Positions 43,680 to 55,489 of a stretch of DNA of 64,000 nt are shown here, in pieces (position 1 is the stretch's first letter; the number at the start of each line of letters is the position of its first letter). The stretch is taken from the NCBI RefSeq assembly GCF_905475465.1, contig NC_062253.1, positions 3,968,001 through 4,032,000 on the forward strand. Reading direction: 5' to 3'. The translations under genes were made by a program, and so were the position numbers. Below the pieces are notes generated by a model, which was not told the DNA's origin, did no database searches, and saw only the letters and a list, made by a program, of their open reading frames with translations. Source of the DNA: Pieris napi (taxonomy: Eukaryota > Arthropoda > Insecta > Lepidoptera > Pieridae).

Positions 43680-46600
43680 ATATATAATAGCTTAGTTTAC
43701 ACAAACTCGACGAAATAATAGCCGTATTTGTATTGTGTACAGTTACTAAAACATTCTGGTCAGTCTATTTAAATAGCATTTGTCGTATGCACGACCCAAA
43801 CTTTATAGCTTTAATCTCCTAAGCTAAACAATGAGATGGCGGTGTCGTTTTGGTAGCTACCGCGTTGCTTCGAAATGTTTCCTTTGTATAATGAACTCGC
43901 TATCAGATTAATGTTTAGTACCACGTTTCTTGTACTAAAGTATTTTCGAATAATTTTATGCTTAAACCTTAGTATTATGTCAGTCATTAATAGTATGAAT
44001 AAAATAATTCAAAAAGCATTGCTAAATTTCTTTGAAAAAATAATTAAAACTCCTTTATTTGTTTAAAAGGTAAATGACAAATGTCATTATGGTCATTCAA
44101 AATGTCACTTCTTGGCATAGCTGCGATTTGCGAACTTCACGCATATTCTATTTCTTTTTACTTGTAGATTGTCTTATTCTTATCTCGCTCGCGCACGCTA
44201 TAATCACACTAACAATTTTGTGTCACAGGTGCGCGCGCATCGTAAAAATTCACTCTCATTAATTTTTCATAACGCGCCTAAAGAAGTATAACTTCAAAAA
44301 ACATCTTTCGTGAATTGTAACATTTATATTCTATGAATATATGAAACTTGGAATGGATTAACATTTAAGTTTGAAGTTAAATAATGTATGCAATAGACAA
44401 AAGCTCGTATGAGAAACATCGTGGTCAGATAGGAGTCACATTTTTGAGTACTTTTACATAATAGTAAGTAGTTTAAATTACACACAAATATAGAGTTTTT
44501 AGAAAATTCTTAACCTAAATAATAATAATACTCGTAATAAAAAAATGAATAAATAGAAAACTAAAATAAATTTAAAATCTTACCCTGTGGCATTGTACAA
44601 TTTTGTGATTTTTAGAACTAAAAATTGAAATTGATTATAGTTACTAATAAAATGAGATGGTGCAAGAATAGATTTAAAATATTTAATTATAATTATAATA
44701 AAAATTATTATACATTTTATTTGATCACACCGAACACATTTTATGACTCACTTAAATAATAGAATTTCTATTTTCTATCGTTCGATCTCAATTGGGTTGA
44801 CAATTCAATCAAGTACTGTGTATTCATGAACAAGTTCTACGAATAACAATACACTATTGCAAAAATAAATTATACAAAACCTTTGAAGCTTATATTTTAT
44901 TATAATAACAATATATATATATATATATATAATATATATAATATGAAGGATATGACGAAACTACGATTCATATATTTTGTATATAATATCTTCTAAGACT
45001 AACCACAATTTTTATTACGATATTAATACTGTAATAATACATCTCTCCGTGTTTAGTACAAACTAGAAATAATTTAAATGGAAAAACAACGTGCAAGACA
45101 GATTTCGTACAAATATCAATTAAGTGGATGTTAATTATATTTGACATTAATGGCTTATCCAATGAATTAAAACCCTATTAAACCGTTGCCTAATGCCTAA
45201 AACCTGGCTTTCCAATAACCTTATTGATGATGATTGAACTGACCATCTAATCAATTGTCTACACAATGGGAGCTGTGCAACATCTGCTAGGCTAGTGACC
45301 TGAAAATCGATTTTAGTCTTAAGCTGACACAAAGTACGAAAGGTCAAAAGGCTGTGTTAAATAACACTGAGCTTATTTATATGATAAAGCTTTTATTGTG
45401 TTAGTTTATTTTTAAATTGTCTTACGAAGCTCTCCTTTAACGTATATAAATAGTTTTGGACAATTTACATAAATCAAATCAGCGAGATAATTATCTTACA
45501 ATTACATAAAGCTATATAATTATAAGGCTAAGTGTTAAGTGACTTTTCTTGAAGGGCCCTAAGTCGAATTGGTTCGTTGATTCTAGGTTAGATGTTTCAT
45601 TATTAACAGTTGTCTGCACAATAAACACCGGCCTTTGATCGAAAATTATTATAATAAACATTTTCCTTTAAACAGTGAACTTTAAATTTGTAATATAAAA
45701 ATGTGTTCTTTATTTATATTTCTATAAGCTCGGACGCTGATACGTAAAATGAACTAGAACTCGATCATTGTACATGATTATTGATTAAATTGAGTGTGAA
45801 ATTTTGAGTGTATTTATTTGACAAAATGTTAAAAACCATTTCAGATTATTCATTAGTGACTATGGAATCTGTCCAATTATGAATTGACTTTAACAATTAA
45901 AATTGATAATTTTAATAACCATACTGCACCTCTATGTAAGATGGCGTCATCCGTCACTATGACGTTTGCACAAGTAAACAAACGTCAAGTTTATAGTGCG
46001 TTAATTGTCATGATATTATTTAGAAATCTGCTACGCCATTGTCGATTTGACTAATCTGTGACCATTTGTGTCACGTGACTAATGTATAAAAATCAATATT
46101 TTTGTAGAAGTTATCTAACTCCATAACGCTTTTTAAAGTCATACTATATACAAATTACTCTCATATATATCATAGTCCATCGCTATATGAAGTACAGTCT
46201 AATACTTTATTTTTCTAATTTATGAAATATAAAATATTTTGAGTACTATATATGCTTTGCGACTTAATTATACAATATAATTTTCTTTATATTTTTGCAA
46301 ACCTACGCTTGTCTTGCTATAAATAAATTACGTACAGTGTTTCGCTACGCATCAACAATGCATAAATTTTAACGTGTGACAGAGTTATCGCATGAAGTTG
46401 CCTCGAAATTAGCTAGTTCGACTAGTCTTTTCACACAATGTATATTACAATAAAGGACATTTTCGTAGTTAGTTTAACCACTTGCATTTTCTTTCTCATA
46501 AAGTATCAATGGGGTATAAAGAGACATATTTCTACGTCAGTAAACTTGTTTCCAGTAAAGTCATTGGCTAGCAACCAAGCTGTCTATTTATTTCTACACA

Positions 46601-47443
46601 AAACATACATATACTATCTTTACAATATGATGTCGAAAACAAAAAATAGAAATACATATAGTATTAAATACCTCAAATACGCAATATAGATGTCGATAGT
46701 GTCGGAGACAGTATTCAATAAGTGCACTGTCTTTGATAACGGGGATCAACAACAGACTGATTCTGGCCTATGGTATCGCAAACAACCTTCGCCTTCGCCG
46801 TCGCATATATACTATATATAAGACACAGGTACAGGTACCAGCAATACTTTAAGTATATTAACCATTAAGCCACGGAGATATACTATAACTTTAACAAAAA
46901 ACATCGCATCAAATATTTAAATGATATACAGCGACGGTTAAAATGACTTACTTAAGGTCCTATATCCCCAAGAGGACAGAAAACCTTCCTGATCGGTCTC
47001 AGGTTAATTGACCGTCGTTTGTACGTACCTCACAAACATTTAACTAAATGTCGAACGAAGGTTAAGTATAAAATGGGTTTTAATGTGTATCAACTAGTTA
47101 ACTGACTATATCAGGCGTCTAATTCCCACAGAGCCTTCAGTTTACCTACTGAGTATCCCGTCTTTCGTAAATTATATAGCTCAGTCCAATATTTTAGTAT
47201 TTGCCAGATAAACATTCATATTCATATTTAGAGTCGTATATTTAAATGTAGCTTAATGACCAAATATCTCTGCATGATGTTTGCACATTACACAGCGTTC
47301 AAGGCGAAGTTGACTTCGGTTCAAAGATACTTTATTTCTCAAAGAATTACATTCACTTAGCGAGAAGATTAAGTGACTTTAGGTATGAATTGGAATAAGT
47401 CGCCTTAAGAGAGACCTTTCCTTGTACTAAAAATATAATCTAA
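43680..47443. other. Probable bib intron, nothing recognised apart from simple repeats
   Basis: AT-rich, with a (TA)n tract at 44911-44945. No exon or transposon could be supported. Confidence 0.4.
44911..44945. repeat. (TA)n microsatellite
   Basis: This is an uninterrupted TA run followed by short TAATATATA units. Confidence 0.85.
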
Positions 47444-47782
47444 CTAGCAGACCGGCCAAGCGTTGCTGTGGCTATGGTTTTTGATATATTACATAGTAGT
47501 AAACTATTCAAGGGAAACGATAGGAGAACTTATGTGAAAGTTAGATAGCTTATGTGAAACGTTAGTACTTTCAACACAGCGCCATCTGTTAGAAATGTGT
47601 AAAATAATAAACAAATAATTTGCAATAAAATTACATTGCGGTTTTAAATTGAGATGTAAGCTATCCTATCTTTTAAGTTGGATCAAACTACACACGGTGT
47701 GCAAATTTGATTGATATCGGTTCGGTAGTTTGGGAGTCCATAGCGGACAAACAACGTGACACGTTATTTATATATATTAAGA
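47444..47782 (-). mobile_element. Non-autonomous Helitron, 339 bp, second family
   Basis: On the minus strand it starts A|TCttaatatatataaat, then gtgtcacgttgtttgtccgc, and ends ...caacgcttggccggtctgCTAG|T. Its last ~35 bp resemble the ends at 15503 and 37565, but the body (ttaagttggatcaaactaca, gcgccatctgttag) is unrelated. It is a widespread insect Helitron type by its motif. Confidence 0.75.
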
Positions 47783-47884
47783 TAGTAATTTAGTATTATT
47801 TTAGTAATTTTCGTATCATGGTTGCAGCGTACTAGTTAAATAATGTTAAGTATTTGAGGTTTAAAGTGTGAATTATCATATACC

Positions 47885-48137
47885 GGGTCTAGTTTCAGCC
47901 CTGAGGTCGCGGTTCGATTCTCGGCTGTGCACCAATGGACACTTTGTACACATTTAACATTCGCGCGAACGGTGAAGGAAAACATCATCAGAAAACTGAC
48001 GTGAACCCAACAAAATGTCGACGGCGTGTGTCAGGCACAGGAGACTACTTGCCTATTAGATTAACAAATGATCATGAGACAGATACAGAAATCTGAGGCC
48101 CTGACCTAAAAGTGTTGTAGCAATATTGATTTATTTT
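47885..48137 (+). repeat. Lepidopteran tRNA-derived SINE, copy 4 (5' truncated)
   Basis: It keeps box B (gcggttcgattctcgg) and the family body (aacggtgaaggaaaacatca, gtcgacggcgtgtgtcaggc) but not the start of the tRNA head. It ends at gttgtagcaatattgattt. Confidence 0.8.
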
Positions 48138-48374
48138 TACTTTTTTCATACTATTCATTTCGATTTCCCCATTTTTCATCTGAAGGTGACTACAAAGGTA
48201 TTAATGGCCCATTGACTGATTTAAACGTAGCAAATATAAAAATATTTTCCCGTTTTATCTGTTAACCAACCTTTGATTGAACATTTAGGGTTGCCAAAGT
48301 ACATTTATTATACTTAAAAATTATCATTTTCCAAAGCGTCCTAACGTAAAACAGTTCGCTGTAATCGACTTTAA

Positions 48375-48613
48375 AATACCCTACTTGTCTTAATGTTCTA
48401 TAACCCCTTGATGGGGAAGAGGGCGTCCACAATGAGTCTCCATCGCGTTCGGTCTTGGGTCTCGTATTTAACCTCGCTACAATACTTTCCAGATCTCTTT
48501 GCCTCATCTGCAACTGTACGACGACAGTTTTGTTTTGAACGGCAATGCTTTCGCTTTCCTTGCGGATTCCAATCAAGCGCCTGCTTGATATAATTTGAAG
48601 ATTCAATTTCCAA
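48375..48613 (-). mobile_element. C-terminal relic of a non-LTR retrotransposon reverse transcriptase
   Basis: The minus-strand frame reads ALDWNPQGKRKHCRSKQN, then CRRTVADEAKRSGKYCSEVK and a TQDRTRWRLIVDALFP end. The WNPQGKRKxGRP...WRRTVxxExK...DRxxWRxxVxAL pattern is the usual C-terminal end of a large family of metazoan LINE ORF2 proteins. Only the end remains; several consensus Gly/Arg are changed, so it is dead. Confidence 0.65.
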
Positions 48614-49272
48614 ATTGATCTGCTGGCTAATAGGGGTTTCTCGGCAGCGCTCTCACAGTTGCTCGTTGGACATCCATTAAAACGCCCAAAGGATTATTAA
48701 TTCGTGTAATTTTTGTGTTTATATTCGTATTCTTTTAACATTCTATTTTATCTAATGCATTCAATTCAGCGATCTAATTGTTCTTACAACACTCGCTTGA
48801 TGCGATATACATTCAGCGCCCATATTTTAATGCCATAAGACAACCCTACAGGTAAGCGTATTCAATTATATTTCTCATCAATGATAAAAGAGCATTCGTG
48901 AAGTATTATCTCCCACTTTGTTTTGGCGGTCGCAGGAAATGAGGCGGTTTGTGATTCTTGTTTTACATCCCCATAATGAAAAAGCTTTTTGTGATCAACT
49001 AGATTAACGGATTCCAGATGAAAGGCGTTACGGTAATAATACCTTAATATCTCAAAAGAGATTTTCTAGTTTACGGAGTGCATATACTTCCCTAGAGACT
49101 ATGTCTTACTTGATATCGTAGCATTTGTCTTAACGCTGGACTTTATCTTAGATGTTGTTTATTTATTTATCAAAATATACTACATTTATACAGTACAAGT
49201 AAAAATCTATTCTAAATTACAATTACGGTGAATATAAAATTAATAAAACTTAATACAAATACTACACATTTC

Positions 49273-49712
49273 CTTATCGTCGACGACCAGTCACTTTCCG
49301 TGCGGCTTGATCCCTTGGCGTTGCGTAGAGATGTGGGGTCACTCTGCATCTTCTACCGCATTTACCATGGAGAATGTTCAGAGGACTTGTTCGGTCTAAT
49401 GCAGCTGAGTTTCATCATCGGACGTCAAGGCAAAATACAAAATACCATCCGTATCACCTCGACGTCCGTCGTTCCACAACTGAGCGTTTTTAAAAGCAGT
49501 TTTTGCCGCGCACCACCACTATGTGGAACCAGCTGCCCACTGAAGTATTTCCGAACCAATTCGACTTAGTTAATTCCTTCAAGAACAGAGCGTGCCAATT
49601 CTTGAAAGGCCGGCAACGCACTTGCAAGGCTTCTGGCAGAGTGTGTCCATGGGCGGCGGTATCACTTAACATCAGGTAAGCCTCCTGTCCGTTTGCCTCC
49701 TATTACATTAAT
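49273..49712 (+). mobile_element. 5'-truncated LINE copy directly upstream of the full LINE
   Basis: From tatcgtcgacgaccagtcac to cctcctgtccgtttgcc it matches 52750-53180 of the full-length element at high identity in the same orientation (for example gcatcttctaccgcatttac). It carries frameshifting indels. Its end lies only ~10 bp before the leader of the full element. Confidence 0.85.
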
Positions 49713-49761
49713 AAGTATATAAATGTTTTATCGGCGTCGGGATGTGACGACCCCATCGCCC

Positions 49762-49800
49762 ACTGGTGAAATAACCTGTAAAAGAGGTTATTTCACCAGT
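49762..49800 (+). other. Perfect 16-bp hairpin in the LINE leader
   Basis: The arm actggtgaaataacct (49762-49777) and its exact complement (49785-49800) are separated by a 7-base loop, gtaaaag. It sits at the 5' end of the LINE and may be an RNA structure of its transcript. Confidence 0.6.
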
Positions 49801-49960
49801 GCAATCAGTCAACCCCCATCCTAGTGGGAGTGCCATGCTGCTGCTTTAGGGCTTCAGCCAAATGGGCAGGCACGACCGGGGCAGTACCACTGTCTCACAG
49901 AAAACCGGCGTGAAGTGATGCAATAAGTTCATCTTATTGTACTCGCGTTTCGTGCGGTGA

Positions 49961-52900
49961 GTGAGACTCCCGGAGCCCATCAATCCCCCCCCCCATAAGT
50001 ATGAAGATGCAGTTCAAACAGAGATTACCCCAGGGGGGTACCACACGTTTTCGCTGTGGAGAATCCCCTTCTGGGCGTCCATCATCGGAACAATTGGTAT
50101 TCGATGGTGGATGCACAGGCTGCCCTTCGTATTCTGGGGGGGGGGCAAAAACTGCTCTAAAAACTTATGCATTAATAGGTTTCGGTCTCGGGGCAAACGG
50201 AAGCATTTACCTAAGGCAACCCCTTCCACGCTCACGGTGGACTTTACAAATGTTAGGGGGCTAAAAACTAACCTAAACGCGGTTCACTTTTACTTAGAAA
50301 CTGCGAAGCCGGCCTTATTCTTCCTTACTGAGACTCAGATATCCTCCCCGGCTGATACTTCTTACCTCTCCTACCCGGGGTACAAATTGGAACATTCATT
50401 TGTGCCGCGGGCGGGAGTTTGCGTGTACGTCAGGGAGGATATCTGTTCTCGTCGGTTAGGGACGCTTGAAGGAAGGGACCTATCTAACCTCTGGCTGCGC
50501 GTAGACTGCGATGACCATCCGCGATTCTATGCGTGTCTGTATAGGTCCCATAGCGGAAATGACGAAACTAACCGACTCATCGAGCACATTCAAATGGCTA
50601 CAGATTCCCTGCTCGAAAGGGTTCCTACCGCTGAAATCGTGATACTTGGCGATTTTAACGCCCACCATGCCGATTGGCTTGGCTCTGATACCACCGATCA
50701 CGCGGGAAGATCCTTTCACGACTTTGCTTTAGCCTACGACCTGACACAAATGGTCCCTGCGATTACGCGAATACCAGATGTGGATGGTCATAAACCCTCT
50801 TTATTGGATCTTCTGCTGACTTCACATCCGGAGAACTATCAAGTCTCTGTTGACCCGCCATTGGGTTCATCAGATCATTGTGTGGTCCGGAGTATTGTGC
50901 CTTCTACGCGCCCTTCACGGCCCCGCTTTTTGGGTTGTCGCCGTATTTGGCACTACAAGTCAGCAGATTGGGACGGGATGCGGTCTTTCTTTGCGTCCTA
51001 CCCTTGGGGGCCTATGTGCTTTTCGTCGGAAGCTCCAGATTCCGTCGCTGCCTCTGTCGCCGAAGTGGTTCTGCAGGGCATGGAACTCTTTATTCCATTT
51101 TCTGCGGTGCCGATCGGTGGCAAGTCTCAGCCCTGGTTTAAACGTTCTTGCAAGGCGGCCTCGTGTCGAAAGCAAGAATGCTTTAAGGCATGGGCGGAAG
51201 CGGCGAAATCTCGTGATGCCAATACCAGCGAACTTAAAAAAGCATATAACTCAGCCTCCAGGTCCTTCAAACGGGAAATCACTAAGGCAAAGTCAGAGCA
51301 CATTGCCAGATTTGGCGAGAGATTGGCCCAACTCCCTTCAGGGACTCGAGCCTTCTGGTCTCTCGCCAAAGCTGTCCAAGGGAATTTTTGTCAGCCCGCT
51401 ATTCCACCACTGCACAGGGAGGATGACTCGCTGGCCCACACTGCGAAGGAGAAGGCCGACCTTTTAGGCTGTCTCTTCGCGTCCAACTCGACTTTGGATG
51501 ACCGAGGAAGATCACCACCGACCATTTCGCGGTGTGATTCATCGATGCCGGAAATCACATTCCGGCAACGTGCTGTCCGCAGAGCACTATCTTCCTTGGA
51601 CATTCATAAGTCGAGCGGGCCGGATGGTATCCCCCCAATTGTGCTGCGTACTTGTGCTCCTGAGTTGGCTCCGGTCTTAACGCGCCTTTTCCGGTACCTG
51701 TACTCGCTTGGCACTGTCCCGAAGTGCTGGAAAACCGCTTCGATACATCCGATCCCTAAAAAAGGCGATCGCTCTGATCCGTCCAACTATCGCTCAATAG
51801 CCATAACCTCCTTGTTCTCCAAAATAATGGAATCCATTGTTAACTGCCAGCTCTTGAGGTATCTAGAGGGCCACCAGCTGATTAGCGATTATCAGTACGG
51901 CTTTCGTCGTGGTCGTTCGGCTGGTGACCTTCTTGTATACCTTACACATAGATGGGCAGAGGCAATTGAGTCCAAGGGGGAGGCGCTGGCGGTTAGTTTG
52001 GACATAGCGAAAGCCTTCGATCGGGTGTGGCACAGAGCACTGCTCTCGAAGCTTCCAGCCTATGGGCTACCCGAGAAATTATGCGATTGGATCTCCAGCT
52101 TTCTGGCCGATCGGAGCATCAAGGTCGTCATCGACGGAGCATGCTCCGACCTTAAACCCGTGAACGCGGGGGTCCCACAAGGCTGTGTTCTATCCCCGAC
52201 CCTGCTTCTTCTGCATATCAACGATATGTTGCAACTTAGCAACATTCATTGCTATGCGGATGACAGCACTGGGGATACTTTTTACACTGGCCGGGCAGGT
52301 ATTTCTCGGGCAGTTGTCGATGAGTACCGGAACAAACTTGTGTCTGAAGTCGAAACTCTTCTACGTGGAGTCTCAGACTGGGGCAGACTAAACCTAGTCC
52401 AATTTAACCCCAAGAAGACACAAGTTTGCGCGTTTTCCGCTAAAAAAACACCCTTTGTCGCTACTCCTCTTTTCGAAAACACTCTTCTTAAAGCCACAGC
52501 CAGCATTGGAATACTTGGCGTTGACATATCGGACGACGTTCAGTTTCGCGGTCACTTGGAGGGAAAGGCTAAATTAGCCTCCAAAAAGCTTGGTGTGCTC
52601 AGCAAGGCGAGACGGTACTTCACTCCGGGCCACCGCATGCAACTATATAAAGCGCAAATTCGGCCCCACATGGAGTACTGCTCTCACCTCTGGGCGGGGG
52701 CTCCCCAGTACCAGCTCCGTCCACTTGACCGTATTCAACGCAGAGCGGTTCGAATCGTCGATGACCAATCCCTTTCCGAGCGGCTTGATCCTTTGGCGTT
52801 GCGTAGAGATGTGGGGTCTCTCTGCATCTTCTACCGCATTTACCATGGAGAATGTTCAGAGGAGTTGTTCGGATTAATACCTGCAGCTGAGTTTCGTCAT

Positions 52901-53191
52901 CGGACGTCGAGGCAGAGTACGAAATTCCACCCGTATCACCTCGACGTCCGCCGTTCCACAACTGAGCGTTTTTCAAGGCAGTTTTTGCCGCGCACCACCA
53001 CTTTGTGGAACCAGCTGCCCAGTGAGGTATTTCCGAACCAATTCGACTTAGGGTCCTTCAAGAAAAGAGCGTACCGATTCCTGAAAGGCCGGCAACGCAC
53101 TCGCGAGCCCTCTGGCATTGAGAGTGTCCATGGGCGGCGGTATCACTTAACATCAGGTGAGCCTCCTGCCCGTTTGCCCCCTGTTTTATAA
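49961..53191 (+). CDS. LINE endonuclease / reverse transcriptase, uninterrupted 1076 aa
   Basis: Residues 92-315 form an apurinic-type endonuclease: TVDFTNVRGL, FFLTETQ (catalytic Glu), VILGDFNAHHADWLG and LGSSDHCVV. The reverse transcriptase spans roughly 540-800: SSGPDGIPP, NYRSIAITSLFSKIMES, YGFRRGRSAGDL, LDIAKAFDRVWH (D681), AGVPQGCVLSPTL and CYADDS (D767, D768). The tail has FKKRAYRFLKGRQRTREP and runs through the conserved 3' end to PPARLPPVL-stop, directly before the A-tail. The first ~85 residues are translated leader with poly-C/G runs, so the true start is uncertain and a downstream start or frameshift is possible. The enzyme would nick genomic DNA and copy its own RNA there. Catalytic residues are present, so recent activity is plausible. 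Confidence 0.85.
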   Translation: MRLPEPINPPPHKYEDAVQTEITPGGYHTFSLWRIPFWASIIGTIGIRWWMHRLPFVFWGGGKNCSKNLCINRFRSRGKRKHLPKATPSTLTVDFTNVRGLKTNLNAVHFYLETAKPALFFLTETQISSPADTSYLSYPGYKLEHSFVPRAGVCVYVREDICSRRLGTLEGRDLSNLWLRVDCDDHPRFYACLYRSHSGNDETNRLIEHIQMATDSLLERVPTAEIVILGDFNAHHADWLGSDTTDHAGRSFHDFALAYDLTQMVPAITRIPDVDGHKPSLLDLLLTSHPENYQVSVDPPLGSSDHCVVRSIVPSTRPSRPRFLGCRRIWHYKSADWDGMRSFFASYPWGPMCFSSEAPDSVAASVAEVVLQGMELFIPFSAVPIGGKSQPWFKRSCKAASCRKQECFKAWAEAAKSRDANTSELKKAYNSASRSFKREITKAKSEHIARFGERLAQLPSGTRAFWSLAKAVQGNFCQPAIPPLHREDDSLAHTAKEKADLLGCLFASNSTLDDRGRSPPTISRCDSSMPEITFRQRAVRRALSSLDIHKSSGPDGIPPIVLRTCAPELAPVLTRLFRYLYSLGTVPKCWKTASIHPIPKKGDRSDPSNYRSIAITSLFSKIMESIVNCQLLRYLEGHQLISDYQYGFRRGRSAGDLLVYLTHRWAEAIESKGEALAVSLDIAKAFDRVWHRALLSKLPAYGLPEKLCDWISSFLADRSIKVVIDGACSDLKPVNAGVPQGCVLSPTLLLLHINDMLQLSNIHCYADDSTGDTFYTGRAGISRAVVDEYRNKLVSEVETLLRGVSDWGRLNLVQFNPKKTQVCAFSAKKTPFVATPLFENTLLKATASIGILGVDISDDVQFRGHLEGKAKLASKKLGVLSKARRYFTPGHRMQLYKAQIRPHMEYCSHLWAGAPQYQLRPLDRIQRRAVRIVDDQSLSERLDPLALRRDVGSLCIFYRIYHGECSEELFGLIPAAEFRHRTSRQSTKFHPYHLDVRRSTTERFSRQFLPRTTTLWNQLPSEVFPNQFDLGSFKKRAYRFLKGRQRTREPSGIESVHGRRYHLTSGEPPARLPPVL

Positions 53192-53215
53192 AAAAAAAAT
53201 AAAAATAAAATAAAA

Positions 53216-54690
53216 AATTAGAGACACCACACACACTTGTAGACACACATACTCTCGGTAGGTATATAGCATACATTTATAAGAAAAAGAGATGTCCAAA
53301 CTTATTCAAACTACCAATCAACAAAATCCGCGTCCTAATTTTAAATATAACCAAAAATTATTGTGGTTGAAAATTAATAGTAATAACTTTTTGTTCGTGT
53401 ATACGTTCTTGCTTATAATTGGTTTATCTTCAAAAATATCATAAACACTATAAGTCTACATAAAAAGCATTAAGAAACTTTTACAAGCGTCTAAGCTTAG
53501 TTAATACAAAGTTCCAGTTCGCTTAAAAACTTCAGAGCGAACATTTCAGCCACTTAAGTTTTCTCGTACTCATAAGATAAATTTTCTTCATTTCCTTACG
53601 TTGCATAATTCACAGGCACTTTGCATGTTTACATAAAAACTGAGTTAAAATTTCTAAAGTCTCCTTATCGCGTAAATTATAGCAGGAAATGTGAGACACC
53701 TGCTTTTTGGTGCATTTGTAGATTTTGGTCTTCTTTCGTGTTTTTGAAGAATTTCTTGCAAGTATTTGATGTTGCATAAAAAATTTCGTTTCGTGGTTAA
53801 GCGGGTCTTAAGATCGTCTAATGCTTATAAAAGATTTGTGCTTTGACTGTGTGCGCAATTAACATTTGTGCATGTACAAAGTAAATACCCTCACATTCAC
53901 ACCATCCCACAAAATAGCCGAATTACTTATTTATTTATTAACTTCGGTGTATGTACAGTAATATAATATAATAAACCTAATTAAAAATAAAAGGAGGGCA
54001 ACTGGCGGCTTTATAGCTTTCAAGTGATATGAGAATAAAAAATTAGAGAAGGTACAAGTAGTGCAAAAATACATATGACATAGTTATTTAGACTAACCTA
54101 ATGGAACAAAACAAAGCAATAAAAACATATGTAAACAGTGAACAGGACAATAAAAAAAGGACACATCAATCACGATACTTTTAGATCAGTTAGTACGAAA
54201 GTTAGATACGATGTGGACAGGTAATGCTTGTACAGTGGAGATTTAAAGGAAGATAGAGAAGGAGCTATGCGAATTGTGACGGGAAGTGAATTCTATATTT
54301 CCATAGTTAATCCATTAGTTGAATGTATTTAATAATTTGATTTTTTCCTTGCGAAAATGTTTGAACTTTTTTCTATATATAATGTTTTTCATCTTTGGCT
54401 ATATCTTTAGTAATTATTTTTTGTTATATCTGTGGCCATAGGTCAGAATATGATTAATGTAATTTCATTACTTTACAGAACAAGCAATTAAATTATTAAG
54501 AAATCTTGAAGGCACTATTAAAATATGAAACACTCGATATATGAATGAATGTACTTATCATTGTCTGATCTATGACCACAGATATATAGTTTATGTTAAT
54601 TGCAGGATTACGAAATAGAGAAATAAATACGAAGCGGGAAAATATCGTAAAGAAGCCCTGTGTTAGGGTAAGAGAGAACTTAGAAGTATA
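53216..54690. other. AT-rich DNA, nothing recognised
   Basis: No exon, repeat family or RNA gene could be supported. The stretch starts with the A-rich LINE tail. Confidence 0.4.
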
Positions 54691-54906
54691 ACTCCTGCCC
54701 TGCGATTCTGTAATTCACTTTTCGAACTCACACACCGGTTTTCGCATCGGCGGTCGCTCTCAAATCAGTCATGAAGCAGACATTTTATGATTTGGCATTC
54801 TGAAAAGGTGGGAGCTTGTAGTTTATTGTTTATCAGAATGCCAAATCATAAAATGACTGCTTCACGACTGATTTGAGAGCGGCCGCCGAATCGCAGGGCA
54901 GTATGT
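54691..54906. mobile_element. Fold-back element with long inverted arms
   Basis: The inner arms 54748-54803 and 54833-54888 are almost perfect complements (ctctcaaatcagtc, gaagcag, cattttatgatttggcattctga) around a 29-base loop. The outer ends (ctgccctgcgattc) also pair. The left arm holds 40 extra bases (54709-54748) not in the right arm. No target duplication is clear. Confidence 0.7.
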
Positions 54907-55489
54907 CATAAATATTTGATGAAGGCTTAATATCTTTCTGTATTTTTTAATTTAAAACATAAACAGTTGTAGGTAGATTAACGATCTACCTCTGTAGATC
55001 AGTTAATCTTATAAATGATAAGTATTCCAGAAGTACTAATTTAGATTTCCGGCTCTACAGTTTTAATACACGAAAAATGTATAATAATAATAAAGGAAAA
55101 AATACTTTCCATTTAATACCATGAAAGTATGAGACAAAAACTTAAATGGTTATTGCAAAATTTCCTAATAATGATATACATTTTAATTACAAAAAATATA
55201 TTTTCGGTATTTATTAATCGCGTAAAATCCGTTAATAAATTCCCTTATTACAAATTTTAAGCTCTTTGTACTGTTAAAATTCGTAAACGTTAAATTGGAT
55301 TTTCCCCTGTTTTATGGTTAAGCTCATAAAGTAACGCGAACGAAACGTTTTCTTAAAAAGGTTCCTTAAGCTATTCAACGGAAAAGAGTTTTCCTACAAA
55401 TCTTTTTACGACTCTGACGTAATCTTATTAATTGTATTGTCCTTTAATGATTACTGGCTAAGCATAAATTCAAAAAGTAAATCAGTCAA

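Larger units (their letters stand above)
49723..53215 (+). mobile_element. Near full-length Jockey/CR1-type LINE
   Basis: The leader (about 49723-49960) ends ggtgagtgagactcccggag. One long ORF (49961-53191) carries endonuclease and reverse transcriptase, and a poly-A-rich tail, (A)9taaaaataaaat, closes it. No ORF1 (gag-like) is seen, so the element may be 5' truncated or of a type without one. Target duplications could not be fixed because of the A-rich tail. It probably lies in a bib intron, antisense to bib. Confidence 0.85.

Noticed and set aside
50850..51467. 205-codon plus-strand open frame inside the LINE
   Set aside because: Alternative-frame shadow of the endonuclease/reverse transcriptase ORF.
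54590..54625. Possible first NPA box of bib on the minus strand (AATCCTGCAAT)
   Set aside because: Reads N-P-A-I without the neighbouring H-I/V or T residues or an open, conserved exon; a chance match.
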